64,000 bases of DNA from NCBI RefSeq assembly GCF_040611135.1, contig NZ_JBEXNL010000014.1, positions 56,159 to 120,158 on the forward strand, read 5' to 3'. Every line of letters starts with the position of its first letter. The first letter of the stretch is position 1. The stretch is from Tsukamurella sp040611135. Lineage in GTDB: Bacteria; Actinomycetota; Actinomycetes; Mycobacteriales; Mycobacteriaceae. The notes below the pieces were generated by a model. It saw only the letters and a program-made list of their open reading frames with translations, had not been told where the DNA came from and did no database searches. Made by a program: the position numbers and the translations under genes. Positions 1-8,035 of this stretch are shown piece by piece.

Positions 1-932
1 ACCGCGGCCTCGTGCAGATGTTCCAGATGATGAACGAGGCGCGCGTCGCGGTGGGCCTCGCGTCGTCGGCGATCGGCTACACCGGGTACCTGCAGTCGCT
101 GGAGTACGCCAAGACCCGCGTGCAGGGCCGCCCCGTCACCGCCCCGACGGGGCCGCAGGTCCCGATCATCGAGCACCCCGACGTACGCCGGATGCTGCTC
201 GCGCAGAAGAGCTACGTCGAGGGCGGGCTGGCGCTCGCGCTGTTCGGCGCGCGCCTCGTCGACGACGCGCACACGGCACCGTCGGAGGAGGAGCGGGCGG
301 CGGCCGCCCAGCTGTTGGACCTGCTGACCCCGATCATCAAGAGCTGGCCGTCGGAGTGGGCGACCCGCGCCAACGATTACGCCCTCCAGATCCACGGCGG
401 CTACGGCTACACGCGCGACTACAACGTCGAGCAGTTGTACCGGGACAACCGGCTCAACGCGATCCACGAGGGCGCGAAGGCGATCCACGGCCTGGATCTG
501 CTGGGCCGCAAGGTGCCGCAGCAGGGCGGCGCCGCGTTCGGCGCACTGCTCGGCCGGATCGAGGCCACCGCGGCCCGCGCCGCCGGCGTCGACGAGCTCG
601 CCCCGTTCGCCGAGGCCCTGCGGGCGGCGTCGCAGCGCGCCGTCGAGGTGACGATGACGCTCGGCGGCTCCGGCGACCCGTCGCTCTCGCTCGCCAACGC
701 CACCTCGTACCTGGACGGTCTCGGGCACGTCGTGGTGGCATGGCTGTGGCTGGACCAGGCCCTGGCGACCTACGCCGAGGACGGGACGGCGCGGGGGGAA
801 GCGTTCTACCGCGGCAAGCGGTCGGCCACGCAGTACTTCTTCGTCTACGAGCTGCCCAAGGCGCACACCGAGTTCGACCTGCTCGCGAAGCTCGATCGGA
901 CCACGCTCGACCTGGACACGTCGGTCCTCTAG
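1..932 (+). CDS. Acyl-CoA dehydrogenase, C-terminal part (5' end outside window)
   Basis: The open frame runs in from the left edge (first in-frame codon at position 3, reading RGLVQMFQMMNEAR), so this is the C-terminal ~310 residues of a FadE-type flavoprotein that oxidises acyl-CoA thioesters in beta-oxidation. The helical C-terminal domain is recognised by the motif QIHGGYGYTRDYNVEQLYRD about 115 residues into the visible part. After it come ~150 residues typical of the long FadE5-like subfamily (extra C-terminal domain, total about 600 residues). The catalytic base cannot be placed with confidence. It ends 21 bases before menA, on the same strand. Confidence 0.9.
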   Translation, partial: RGLVQMFQMMNEARVAVGLASSAIGYTGYLQSLEYAKTRVQGRPVTAPTGPQVPIIEHPDVRRMLLAQKSYVEGGLALALFGARLVDDAHTAPSEEERAAAAQLLDLLTPIIKSWPSEWATRANDYALQIHGGYGYTRDYNVEQLYRDNRLNAIHEGAKAIHGLDLLGRKVPQQGGAAFGALLGRIEATAARAAGVDELAPFAEALRAASQRAVEVTMTLGGSGDPSLSLANATSYLDGLGHVVVAWLWLDQALATYAEDGTARGEAFYRGKRSATQYFFVYELPKAHTEFDLLAKLDRTTLDLDTSVL

Positions 933-953
933 CGACTGCATAGGGTGGGTCGC

Positions 954-1832
954 ATGGCAACCCCCGCGCAGTGGCTCGAAGGAGCCCGGCCCCGCACGCT
1001 CCCGAACGCGATCGCCCCGGTGATCGCGGGTACGGGGGCGGCGGGGTTCTCCGGCCTGGAGTGCTGGCCGCGGGCCGCGCTCGCACTGGTGGTCTCGCTG
1101 TCGCTGATCATCGGCGTGAACTTCGCCAACGACTACTCGGACGGCGTGCGCGGCACCGACGACGACCGCGTCGGCCCGCTGCGCCTCGTCGGCTCCGGGC
1201 TCGCCTCCCCCGCGGCGGTCAAGCGGGCGGCGTTCTGCTGCTTCGGCCTGGCGGGCGTGGCCGGCGTCGTGCTCTCGCTGCTCGCGGGCGCATGGTGGCT
1301 GATCCTGGTGGGCGCGGTGTGCGTCGCGGGCGCGTGGTTCTACACGGGCGGATCGAAGCCCTACGGCTACCTCGGGTTCGGCGAGATCGCGGTGTTCGTG
1401 TTCTTCGGCCTGGTCGCGGTGCTCGGCACGCAGTTCGTGCAGGCCGGGAGGGTCGACGGTGCCGGGTGGCTCGCCGCCAGCGCGGTGGGCTCGTACAGCT
1501 CCGCGGTCCTCGTCGCCAACAACCTGCGCGACATCCCCACCGACCGCGAGTCGGGCAAGATCACCCTCGCCGTCCGGCTCGGCGACTCCCGCACGCGCGT
1601 CCTGTTCGCCGTCCTGGTGGGCGTCCCGACGGTGCTCGGCCTGGTCCTGGCCCTCGCCTACTCGCCGTGGGCGCTGCTGACCCTGCTGTCCGCGCCGCTC
1701 GCGGTGCGCGCCGCGCTCCCGGTCGTGCGCGGCGGCCAGGGCCGCGACCTGATCCCGGGTATCGCGCAAACCGGCCTGGCCATGCTGGTCTGGTCCGTCG
1801 GCGCCGCGGTCGGGCTGTTCCTGGGCGCCTGA
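954..1832 (+). CDS. menA: 1,4-dihydroxy-2-naphthoate polyprenyltransferase (menaquinone synthesis)
   Basis: Membrane UbiA-family prenyltransferase of 292 residues that joins a polyprenyl chain to 1,4-dihydroxy-2-naphthoate, the step before MenG/UbiE methylation in menaquinone synthesis. Both Asp-rich motifs are visible: NDYSDGVRGTDDDR near residue 55 and DIPTDRESGK near residue 195, with 8-9 hydrophobic segments around them. The N-terminus ARPRTLPNAIAPVIAGTG is close to mycobacterial MenA. A GTG at 945 is possible, but ATG 954 is preferred because a TAGGGT box at 941-946 lies 7 bases before it, the spacing expected of a leaderless transcript. Confidence 0.95.
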   Translation: MATPAQWLEGARPRTLPNAIAPVIAGTGAAGFSGLECWPRAALALVVSLSLIIGVNFANDYSDGVRGTDDDRVGPLRLVGSGLASPAAVKRAAFCCFGLAGVAGVVLSLLAGAWWLILVGAVCVAGAWFYTGGSKPYGYLGFGEIAVFVFFGLVAVLGTQFVQAGRVDGAGWLAASAVGSYSSAVLVANNLRDIPTDRESGKITLAVRLGDSRTRVLFAVLVGVPTVLGLVLALAYSPWALLTLLSAPLAVRAALPVVRGGQGRDLIPGIAQTGLAMLVWSVGAAVGLFLGA

Positions 1833-1924
1833 CGGAGGCGTCGTCCGCCCGTGACCGTCCCACTCGGACCGCGGGTACGCCGCCTCCGGCAGGTGCACTC
1901 CCCGACACCCATGTCGTTCTTGAA

Positions 1925-1947
1925 AGCCATGCACTGGACGCATGGCT
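1925..1947. promoter_or_regulatory. LysR box 1 (inverted repeat, T-N11-A)
   Basis: AGCCATGC (1925-1932) and GCATGGCT (1940-1947) form a perfect 8-bp inverted repeat with a 7-base spacer. The inner ATGC-N7-GCAT contains T1930-N11-A1942, the classical LysR-type binding signature. It lies upstream of the LysR gene at 2086. Confidence 0.75.
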
Positions 1948-1980
1948 CTATATTCGCAGGTCTGCCCATATTTTCCGCGG

Positions 1981-2009
1981 CCGAGCCATGCATACCGCGC
2001 ATGGCTCGG
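1981..2009. promoter_or_regulatory. LysR box 2 (inverted repeat, T-N11-A)
   Basis: CCGAGCCATGC (1981-1991) and GCATGGCTCGG (1999-2009) form a perfect 11-bp inverted repeat with a 7-base spacer. It shares the GCCATGC-N7-GCATGGC core with box 1. Its centre is 59 bp from that of box 1 and about 90 bp upstream of the LysR start. Confidence 0.78.
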
Positions 2010-2085
2010 ACGCCGCGGCCGACCGCACCGCGGATCCCGACTGGCGGAAGCGAAAGTCGTCAGTGTCCGGCGGTACCGTCCCGAC

Positions 2086-2637
2086 ATGTCCGACATAGAA
2101 CGATTGCGGGTGGTGGCCACGGTCGCGCACACGCACAGCATCAGTGAGGCGGCGCGGGTGCACGGCGTCGCGCAGTCGACCGTCACGCGGTCCGTGGCGG
2201 CTGTCGAGGCGCACGTGGGATTCCCCCTCTTCCGGCGCGGCGTCGCGGGAGCGCAACTGGAGGTGGGCGCACGGCCGGCGATCGCACTGATCGAACGGAT
2301 CGTGGGCGGCTTCGACGAGCTTCGCACCCTCGGTGGCGACCGGCCGGAGGCGTTCCGCCTGGCTCATCGCGCTGATCTGCAGCTGCCCGCGCACCTGGAG
2401 AGCACGATGATCCGGTGGAACCGGGAACACACACCCCACGCCGAGGAGGTCATCCTCGATGATCCGATCGCGGCTCTGCTGGCCGGCGAGGTCGAGATCG
2501 CGATGGTGCTCCGCAGTGGTCCGGGTAACGAGGACCTGGAGACCCGCGTGGTCAAGGCGATGCGCACCTCCCGGGTCGAGCTGGTGAATCTGCCCGATCC
2601 GCCCGCGGAGATGGCCGAGTTCCTGTTGCGCGTCTAG
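2086..2637 (+). CDS. Short LysR-family transcriptional regulator
   Basis: A 183-residue protein with an N-terminal LysR winged helix (residues 1-60, with SISEAARVHGVAQSTVTRSV as the recognition region). Only about 120 residues follow, against ~230 in a normal LysR effector domain. The remaining part (PIAALLAGEVEIAMVLRSGP near residue 130) resembles the first effector subdomain, and no second subdomain follows the stop at 2637. An upstream extension to 1942 is open but would start inside box 1. ATG 2086 is chosen because TACCGT at 2074-2079 sits 6 bases before it. Four matching LysR boxes bracket the gene, so autoregulation is likely. The inducer and other targets are unknown. Confidence 0.8.
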   Translation: MSDIERLRVVATVAHTHSISEAARVHGVAQSTVTRSVAAVEAHVGFPLFRRGVAGAQLEVGARPAIALIERIVGGFDELRTLGGDRPEAFRLAHRADLQLPAHLESTMIRWNREHTPHAEEVILDDPIAALLAGEVEIAMVLRSGPGNEDLETRVVKAMRTSRVELVNLPDPPAEMAEFLLRV

Positions 2638-2647
2638 CCGTCGACGG

Positions 2648-2678
2648 CGTGAGCCATGCGCTCGGCGTATGGCTCACG
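2648..2678. promoter_or_regulatory. LysR box 3 (downstream of the LysR gene)
   Basis: CGTGAGCCAT (2648-2657) and ATGGCTCACG (2669-2678) are perfect 10-bp arms. The core is GCCATGC-N7-GTATGGC, one base off the consensus of the other boxes. It begins 11 bases after the LysR stop codon. A self-complementary site here could also act as a transcript hairpin, but no T-run follows on either strand. Confidence 0.7.
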
Positions 2679-2712
2679 TCACAAAAACACCTATTGACCT
2701 GCAATTTCATCT

Positions 2713-2733
2713 GCCATGCGTCCGACGCATGGC
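2713..2733. promoter_or_regulatory. LysR box 4 (downstream of the LysR gene)
   Basis: GCCATGC (2713-2719) and GCATGGC (2727-2733) with a 7-base spacer are identical in core and spacing to boxes 1 and 2. The centre is 60 bp from box 3, almost the same as the 59 bp between boxes 1 and 2. TTGACC at 2694-2699, between boxes 3 and 4, resembles a -35 element, but I see no clear -10. Confidence 0.72.
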
Positions 2734-2784
2734 TTTCTGAACGAGACACGCACCTCGGTCGGCGTGTCAGCAGGGCCCCGCCGC

Positions 2785-3876
2785 CTACTCCCGCCAGGTC
2801 CCGTCGGCGAGGAACCGTTCGACGGTGAGCGTGGGCGGGATCAGGTCGAAGCCCTTGGACGCGACCCAGGCGTCGTCGAAGTAGGTGTCGAGGTAGCGGT
2901 CACCGTCGTCGGCGAGGAGCGTGACGACACTGCCCGACCGGCCCGCCGCCACCATTTCGGCGATCACGCCGAACGCGCCCCACAGGTTCGTGCCGGTGGA
3001 TCCGCCGACGCGCCGCCCGAGCATGGCGGAGGCGATGCGGGCCGCGGAGATCGAGCCCGCGTCGGGCACGCCGACCATCCGGTCCACGATCTCGGGGACG
3101 AAGGAGGGCTCGACACGCGGGCGGCCGATTCCCTCGATCCGCGAGGACTGCCCCGTCTCCACCGAGCAGTCCCCCGCCTCGAAGCCGGGCAGGAAGCTGG
3201 AGTTCTCCGGGTCGACGACGCACAGGCGCGTTGCGTGCCGGCGGTACCGGATGTACCGGCCGATCGTCGCGGATGTGCCGCCGGTGCCCGCGCCGACCAC
3301 GATCCACGCCGGCTCCGGATGCTCCTCGAGCGAGAGCTGCGAGAAGATCGACTCGGCGATGTTGTTGTTCCCGCGCCAGTCGGTGGCGCGCTCCGCGTGC
3401 GTGAACTGGTCCATGTAGTGCCCGCCCAGGTCGCGGGCGAGGCGAGCCGCCTCCGTGTACACCTGGTCCGCGCGATCGACGAAGTGGCAGGTACCACCCT
3501 CCCGCTCGATGAGCGCGACCTTGGCCGGCGACGTGGTCCGCGTCATCACCGCCACGAAGGGCAGGCCGAGCAGCTTGGCGAAGTACGCCTCGGACACGGC
3601 GGTGGACCCCGACGACGCCTCGATCACTGTGGTGCCCTCCCGCACCCACCCGTTGCAGAGCGAATAGAGGAACAGGGACCGGGCCAGACGGTGCTTGAGG
3701 CTGCCCGTGATGTGCGTGGTCTCGTCCTTGAGGTACAGCTGGATACCACCCGCCCAGGACCCGAGCGGGAAGCGCAGCAGGTGCGTGTCGGCGCTGCGGC
3801 GCGCATCGGCCTCGATGAGCCGTACCGCGTTGTCCACCCAGGCGCGGTCCCCGGACCGATCGCAGACGACCGTCAT
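2785..3876 (-). CDS. cds1: PLP-dependent cysteine synthase-family enzyme, Cds1-like cysteine desulfhydrase
   Basis: A 363-residue fold-type II PLP enzyme. The PLP lysine is K61 in TGSLKHRLARSL, the substrate loop is EASSGSTAVSEAYF and the phosphate-binding loop is GAGTGGTSAT. The long stretch DQFTHAERATDWRGNNNIAE is a hallmark of the M. tuberculosis Rv3684 (Cds1) group, which splits cysteine to pyruvate, ammonia and sulfide. By family alone, cysteine synthase activity cannot be excluded. Its ATG overlaps the stop of the upstream DUF4229 gene (ATGA, 3873-3876), so the two are translationally coupled. It converges with the LysR gene. Confidence 0.85.
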   Translation of the reverse strand: MTVVCDRSGDRAWVDNAVRLIEADARRSADTHLLRFPLGSWAGGIQLYLKDETTHITGSLKHRLARSLFLYSLCNGWVREGTTVIEASSGSTAVSEAYFAKLLGLPFVAVMTRTTSPAKVALIEREGGTCHFVDRADQVYTEAARLARDLGGHYMDQFTHAERATDWRGNNNIAESIFSQLSLEEHPEPAWIVVGAGTGGTSATIGRYIRYRRHATRLCVVDPENSSFLPGFEAGDCSVETGQSSRIEGIGRPRVEPSFVPEIVDRMVGVPDAGSISAARIASAMLGRRVGGSTGTNLWGAFGVIAEMVAAGRSGSVVTLLADDGDRYLDTYFDDAWVASKGFDLIPPTLTVERFLADGTWRE

Positions 3877-4172
3877 TCGTCCACGCCCTGCAGCCGCCGA
3901 CGGAAATCGTCGCGCTTCTGCTTGCGGGCGGCGTCGATCACCGAGACGCTGCGGTTGACGCGATCCCGCAATCCCTTGCCGACGACCATCGACACCGGAA
4001 GGGCGACGACGAGAGCGAAGAGGAAGACGATCACGAGGGGGACGTCGTCCATGAACAGCCGACCGATTCCGTAGAACACCGCCGCGATCACCGCGAGGAG
4101 TGCCAGGCGGAACAGCGTATACAAAACAATGTCGCGCGCCAGCGCGCGCTTGGCGGCTCCCGTATCGGTCAT
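3873..4172 (-). CDS. DUF4229-type small membrane protein
   Basis: A 99-residue protein with two membrane segments (about residues 17-40 and 44-66) and a basic C-terminal tail ending RKQKRDDFRRRLQ, probably cytoplasmic. The pattern matches the DUF4229 family of actinobacterial membrane proteins, whose function is unknown. TAGGCT (4180-4185 on the minus strand) is 7 bases before the ATG, so the transcript is probably leaderless. It is the first gene of a two-gene unit with cds1, and is divergent from bldC. Confidence 0.8.
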   Translation of the reverse strand: MTDTGAAKRALARDIVLYTLFRLALLAVIAAVFYGIGRLFMDDVPLVIVFLFALVVALPVSMVVGKGLRDRVNRSVSVIDAARKQKRDDFRRRLQGVDE

Positions 4173-4270
4173 GCCGATCAGCCTACCCCCGTCCGAAATC
4201 CGACTTTACCAATACTTGACACTTCGATAGCGGTTCGAGTACTCGGGCAAATCGCTGCATACTGGGCATC

Positions 4271-4510
4271 ATGACCACGGCACACCCGAACCTCGCCCAG
4301 CGCACCGTCGACCCGCGCGCCGCGGCGCCCCGTCAGCCCGAGCGCCTCATGACCCCTGGCCAGGTGGCTGCTCTGTTCAACGTGAACCCGAAAACGGTCA
4401 CCCGGTGGGCGGGTGCGGGCCTCCTCGGCTCCGTCCGCACCCCCGGCGGGCACCGTCGCTTCCGCGCGTCGGAGGTCTTCGCTCTACTGAACCAGAACAC
4501 CACCGGGTAG
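4271..4510 (+). CDS. bldC: BldC-like MerR-type HTH DNA-binding protein
   Basis: A 79-residue protein with one winged-helix MerR-type domain: MTPGQVAALFNVNPKTVTRW (from residue 27) followed by the wing RTPGGHRRFRASEV. This is the BldC signature. Streptomyces BldC binds direct repeats cooperatively and controls development; the role here is not known. The N-terminal 26 residues are Pro/Ala-rich and probably disordered. CATACT at 4258-4263 lies 7 bases before the ATG, consistent with a leaderless start. TTGACA at 4216-4221 is a further upstream promoter-like hexamer. Confidence 0.9.
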   Translation: MTTAHPNLAQRTVDPRAAAPRQPERLMTPGQVAALFNVNPKTVTRWAGAGLLGSVRTPGGHRRFRASEVFALLNQNTTG

Positions 4511-4524
4511 CCCGGTCCGCGGGC

Positions 4525-4576
4525 CGGAAAAGGGGCGCAGCTCCGTCGTCGATGACGGAGCCGCGCCCCTTTTCCG
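4525..4576. terminator. Strong bidirectional terminator hairpin
   Basis: Arms 4525-4547 and 4554-4576 pair over 23 bp with a single A/C mismatch and a 6-base loop. The outer part pairs CGGAAAAGGGG with CCCCTTTTCCG, giving a T-rich flank on either strand. It lies between the convergent ends of bldC (4510) and ccsB (4600) and would terminate both. Confidence 0.9.
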
Positions 4577-4599
4577 TACGCGGATTTCCGGCGCGAATA

Positions 4600-5607
4600 T
4601 CAGCCCGCGTAGGAATGCAGTCCGGTCACCACGTAATTGATGAAGAACAGGTTGAACACCATCGCGGCGAATCCCAGGATGTTCAGATAGGGCGCGGCCA
4701 TGCGCCACACCGAGGTCGCCCGCGCGTGCAGGTACGCCGCGTAGATCACCCACGCGATGAACGACACCGTCTCCTTCGGATCCCAGCCCCACGGCCGGCC
4801 CCACGCCGCCTCGGCCCAGATCGCACCGCAGATCACGCCCGCACTGAACAGCGGGAACGCCACGATCACGGTGCCGTAGGCCACGCGATCGAGCACCTGC
4901 GCGGAGGGCAGGGCCTCGACCAGCCGGCCCGGGAAGCCCGACGGTGCCGCCACCGTCCCGTCCGGCCGCTCGTAGCGACGCCGGAGCAGGTACAGCAGGC
5001 TGGCCACGCCGGAGACGAGGAAGATCCCCGAGCCGATCGACACGATCGACACGTGGATCGCGAGCCAGTAGGACTTCAATGCGGGCACCACGGGGCCCGC
5101 GGTCGTGTACAGCACGCCCTCGGCGACGAACATCAGCGCCAGGACCGGGAGCAGCACGAACACGAGGATCGGCCGGGTCTCGGACCTGCGCAGCATGATC
5201 AGCGCGGCGAGCACCGCGCCCGCGCAGGTGATGGTCACGAACTCGTACATGTTGCCCCAGGGCATGCGCCCGGTGGCGATGCCGCGGGAGACGATGGACG
5301 CGACGTGCAGCAGCAGACCCGCGACGACCACCGCGTAGCCCATCCGGCCGATCCGCTCGGACCGGGAGCGACGCGGACCGTCGTCCACGACGAGGCCGGG
5401 CGTGCCGGCCGTGGCGATGGGCGCGCCGCCCGCGGCGACGAGCTCCCGGCTGCGGTCGCGGGCCGCGGTCGCGGTGACCCGGGTGGTCGCGAGTTCGATC
5501 ACCAGCAGCACCAGGGCGACCGCGTAGATCGCCGTGGCGCTGAGGAACATCGTCTCGGCGTACCCGGCGAGGGTCGTGTTGGTCCCCTCAGCAAGTTGGA
5601 CTTCCAT
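4600..5607 (-). CDS. ccsB: Cytochrome c biogenesis protein CcsB/ResC (heme handling)
   Basis: A 335-residue membrane protein of System II cytochrome c maturation that, with ResB, moves heme to the outer face and ligates it to apocytochrome c. The heme-binding WWD-type motif WGRPWGWDPKE is at about residues 269-279, amid eight or so membrane segments. ATG 5607 follows the resB stop by 2 bases. A TTG at 5613 overlapping that stop is an alternative. AGGTGG about 8 bases upstream supports the ATG. It is the last gene of the hemL-to-ccsB operon and is followed by a strong hairpin. Confidence 0.95.
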   Translation of the reverse strand: MEVQLAEGTNTTLAGYAETMFLSATAIYAVALVLLVIELATTRVTATAARDRSRELVAAGGAPIATAGTPGLVVDDGPRRSRSERIGRMGYAVVVAGLLLHVASIVSRGIATGRMPWGNMYEFVTITCAGAVLAALIMLRRSETRPILVFVLLPVLALMFVAEGVLYTTAGPVVPALKSYWLAIHVSIVSIGSGIFLVSGVASLLYLLRRRYERPDGTVAAPSGFPGRLVEALPSAQVLDRVAYGTVIVAFPLFSAGVICGAIWAEAAWGRPWGWDPKETVSFIAWVIYAAYLHARATSVWRMAAPYLNILGFAAMVFNLFFINYVVTGLHSYAG

Positions 5608-5609
5608 CG

Positions 5610-7253
5610 TCAAGCCACCTTCTCACCGTTACGGCCGACGAGGCGGTCGGCCAATGCATCGAAGTCTTCGTTCCATCCGGCCTGGTCGGTGCGGGCCAGT
5701 CCGCCGATCTCCATCACGGTACCGCCGTGCTCGCGCGGGGTCAGCCGCACGAACACCCGCCGCCGTTTCACCGTCAACGAGACGATCAGCCCGCCGAGCA
5801 TCCCGATCGCGAACACCAGCGTCCAGTTCTGGGCGGGATTGTGGCTCACCTGCAGCGCGGCGAAGTTCGCCACGCCGTCGAAGCGCACCTGCGTGCCGTC
5901 CTCGAGCGTGGTCGACTGCCCGACGTCGAGGTTCACCCGCGCCTTCCGCTCGAGCCGGCCGGAGTCGATCTGGTCGCGGCTGAGCGAGAAGATGTTCTGC
6001 GGCTTGCCCGAGTCGAGGCCCGTATCGCCCTCGTAGACGTCGATCGCGACGGCCGGGTCGTTCGGCGCCGGGAACCGCGAGGTCAGGAGGGATCCGTTGA
6101 GCTGCTTGGTGGGGGCGAGCAGGCCCTCGATCCCGATCTGCTTGGCGCGGCGCTCGTCCTCGGTCTTGTACAGCTCGGCCGGCGGGTCGAAGCGCAGTGC
6201 GCCGGAGCTGAGGAAGTAGACCTTGTCCTGCGGCGCGAACTGCATGGTCTGGGTGCGGGTCTGCCCGCCCGGGTAGGTCACGGTGAACGTGCCGGCGTAG
6301 CCGTGGCCGAGCATGTAGACGCGCACGCCCTCCATGCGCAGGGGCTTGTTCACCTCGATCGTGAACTTCTTCCAGGTGCCGTCGCGCAGGCCGTCGCGGT
6401 CCTGGTAGGAGGCGTTCGTGGAGAACATGTCGGGCTGCGCGTTCGGCAGGAAGGTGGCGTTGACCGCGTCCGCTTTGATGCAGAAGGGCGCGAGTCCGGT
6501 GCCGTCGACGAGGTTGCCCGCGCGGAAGTTGTCGTAGTTCGACGAGGTGTTGCAGAAGCCCTCGTCGCCGGCGATGACGATGCGCGAGCCCTCGTAGCCG
6601 AACTGCTGCCCGACCCCGATCGCGACGAGGATGCCCAGCAGCGACGCGTGGAAGAGGAGGTTGCCCGCCTCGCGGAGGTAGCCCTTCTCGGCGGAGACGG
6701 TGACGGTGGCGCCGCGATCGGTGCCGGCCTCGGCGGCCGTCTCCACCCGCGATATCCGGCGCCAGCCGCGGAGGCCGGCGAGCACCGTCCGCGCCGCGGT
6801 CTCCGGGTCCTCGTCGCTCTCGCGGACGGTGTGCCGGGGTAGGCGGGACAGGTTGCGGGGAGTGTTGACGGGGGCCGTGCGCAGCGCGCGCAGGTGCTCG
6901 ACCAGGCGGGGCACGATGCAGCCGACGAGCGAGACGAACAGCAGCGCGTAGACGGCGGTGAACCACACCGACTTGAACACGTCGAAGAGTTGCAGCTTCT
7001 CCATGATCTCGCCGAGCGTGCCGTGGTCGGCGATGTACTTGGCGGTCGCGGCGGCGTCGATGTCGCGCTGCGGCAACAGCGCGCCGGGCATGGCCGCCAC
7101 GGCGAGCAGGAACAGCAGGACCAGCGCCGTCTTCATCGAGGTCAGTGAGCGCCAGGTGTTGCGGACCGTGGCCATCGCGCGGCGCAGCGGCGACTGCCGC
7201 TGCGGGCTCGAGGGCGGGACCGGCTGGTTCGGATGTTTCGTCAAGGTACTCAT
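5610..7253 (-). CDS. resB: Cytochrome c biogenesis protein ResB
   Basis: A 547-residue ResB/Ccs1-type protein, partner of CcsB in holocytochrome c synthesis. Three N-terminal hydrophobic segments are visible (SMKTALVLLFLLAVAAMPGA, the region near residue 100, and LLFHASLLGILVAIGVG), then a large extracytoplasmic domain, and a final membrane segment near residue 480. The start ATG 7253 overlaps the ccdA stop by four bases (ATGA at 7250-7253). The frame stays open far upstream, but that part is a shadow of ccdA. Confidence 0.95.
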   Translation of the reverse strand: MSTLTKHPNQPVPPSSPQRQSPLRRAMATVRNTWRSLTSMKTALVLLFLLAVAAMPGALLPQRDIDAAATAKYIADHGTLGEIMEKLQLFDVFKSVWFTAVYALLFVSLVGCIVPRLVEHLRALRTAPVNTPRNLSRLPRHTVRESDEDPETAARTVLAGLRGWRRISRVETAAEAGTDRGATVTVSAEKGYLREAGNLLFHASLLGILVAIGVGQQFGYEGSRIVIAGDEGFCNTSSNYDNFRAGNLVDGTGLAPFCIKADAVNATFLPNAQPDMFSTNASYQDRDGLRDGTWKKFTIEVNKPLRMEGVRVYMLGHGYAGTFTVTYPGGQTRTQTMQFAPQDKVYFLSSGALRFDPPAELYKTEDERRAKQIGIEGLLAPTKQLNGSLLTSRFPAPNDPAVAIDVYEGDTGLDSGKPQNIFSLSRDQIDSGRLERKARVNLDVGQSTTLEDGTQVRFDGVANFAALQVSHNPAQNWTLVFAIGMLGGLIVSLTVKRRRVFVRLTPREHGGTVMEIGGLARTDQAGWNEDFDALADRLVGRNGEKVA

Positions 7254-8035
7254 ATCGGCATCACCGTGTCGGAGACGAAGAGGCGGCGCACCAGGTCGAT
7301 GAACTCGGCCCAGTAGCCGGTGACCAGCGCGACGCCCACCGCGATCATCAGCACACCGCCGAGGACCTGGATGCGGCGCGAGTTGCGGCGCAGCCACCCG
7401 ACCGCGCGGACCGCCACCGTCGACCCGAGGGCCAGGACGATGAAGGGCAGCCCGAGCCCCGCGCAGTAGGCGACGATGAGGACCGCGCCGCGGGCGGGTT
7501 CGGCGTCGGTGCCGACGACGATCGAGAGGATCCCCGCCAGCGTCGGGCCGATGCACGGGGTCCAGCCCAGGGCGAACACCCCGCCCAGCAGGGGCGCCCC
7601 CGCGAGGGTCGTCCACTGCCGCGGCGCGAACCGGACGTCGCGCTCGAGCACCGGGACGAGGCCGATGAACGCCAGGCCCATGACGATGGTGATCACGCCC
7701 CCGATGCGCATGAGCGTGTCGGCGTTGAGGGCGATCGAGGTGGCCAGCCCGAAGACGGACATGGTCATGAGGAGGAAGACCGCGGTGAATCCGGCGACGA
7801 ACAGCACCGCCGCGCCCATGACCCGCCACCGTCCGGCACGCGCGCCCGCGCGGGCCTCGTCGACGGTGGCGGCCGGCGCCTCCGCCCCGACGAGCCCGGC
7901 GAGGTACGACAGGTAGCCCGGCACGAGCGGGACGATGCACGGCGAGGCGAAGGAGACGAGCCCCGCGAGCAGGCACGCACCGAGCGCGAGCAGCAGCGGG
8001 CCCGAGACGGCCGCGGTGGCGAAGGCCTCTCCCAT
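7250..8035 (-). CDS. ccdA: Thiol-disulfide interchange membrane protein CcdA
   Basis: A 261-residue, six-helix membrane protein that passes electrons from cytoplasmic thioredoxin to the extracytoplasmic ResA. The paired redox cysteines are in FASPCIVPLVPGYLSYLAG (helix 1) and GWTPCIGPTLAGIL (helix 4), the diagnostic CcdA pattern. The ATG at 8035 overlaps the resA stop by one base (TGATG). The open frame continues upstream only as an Arg/Pro-rich shadow of resA. Confidence 0.95.
   Translation of the reverse strand: MGEAFATAAVSGPLLLALGACLLAGLVSFASPCIVPLVPGYLSYLAGLVGAEAPAATVDEARAGARAGRWRVMGAAVLFVAGFTAVFLLMTMSVFGLATSIALNADTLMRIGGVITIVMGLAFIGLVPVLERDVRFAPRQWTTLAGAPLLGGVFALGWTPCIGPTLAGILSIVVGTDAEPARGAVLIVAYCAGLGLPFIVLALGSTVAVRAVGWLRRNSRRIQVLGGVLMIAVGVALVTGYWAEFIDLVRRLFVSDTVMPI

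Noticed and set aside
356..943. Long open frames overlapping known genes (for example 356-943, 971-2098, 4405-6036, 11672-12700)
   Set aside because: They are Arg/Pro-rich readings of other genes in a high-GC genome, with no domains and no ribosome sites.
2716..4074. Open frame of 452 codons opposite cds1
   Set aside because: It is the antisense shadow of cds1 and DUF4229; the translation has no recognisable fold.
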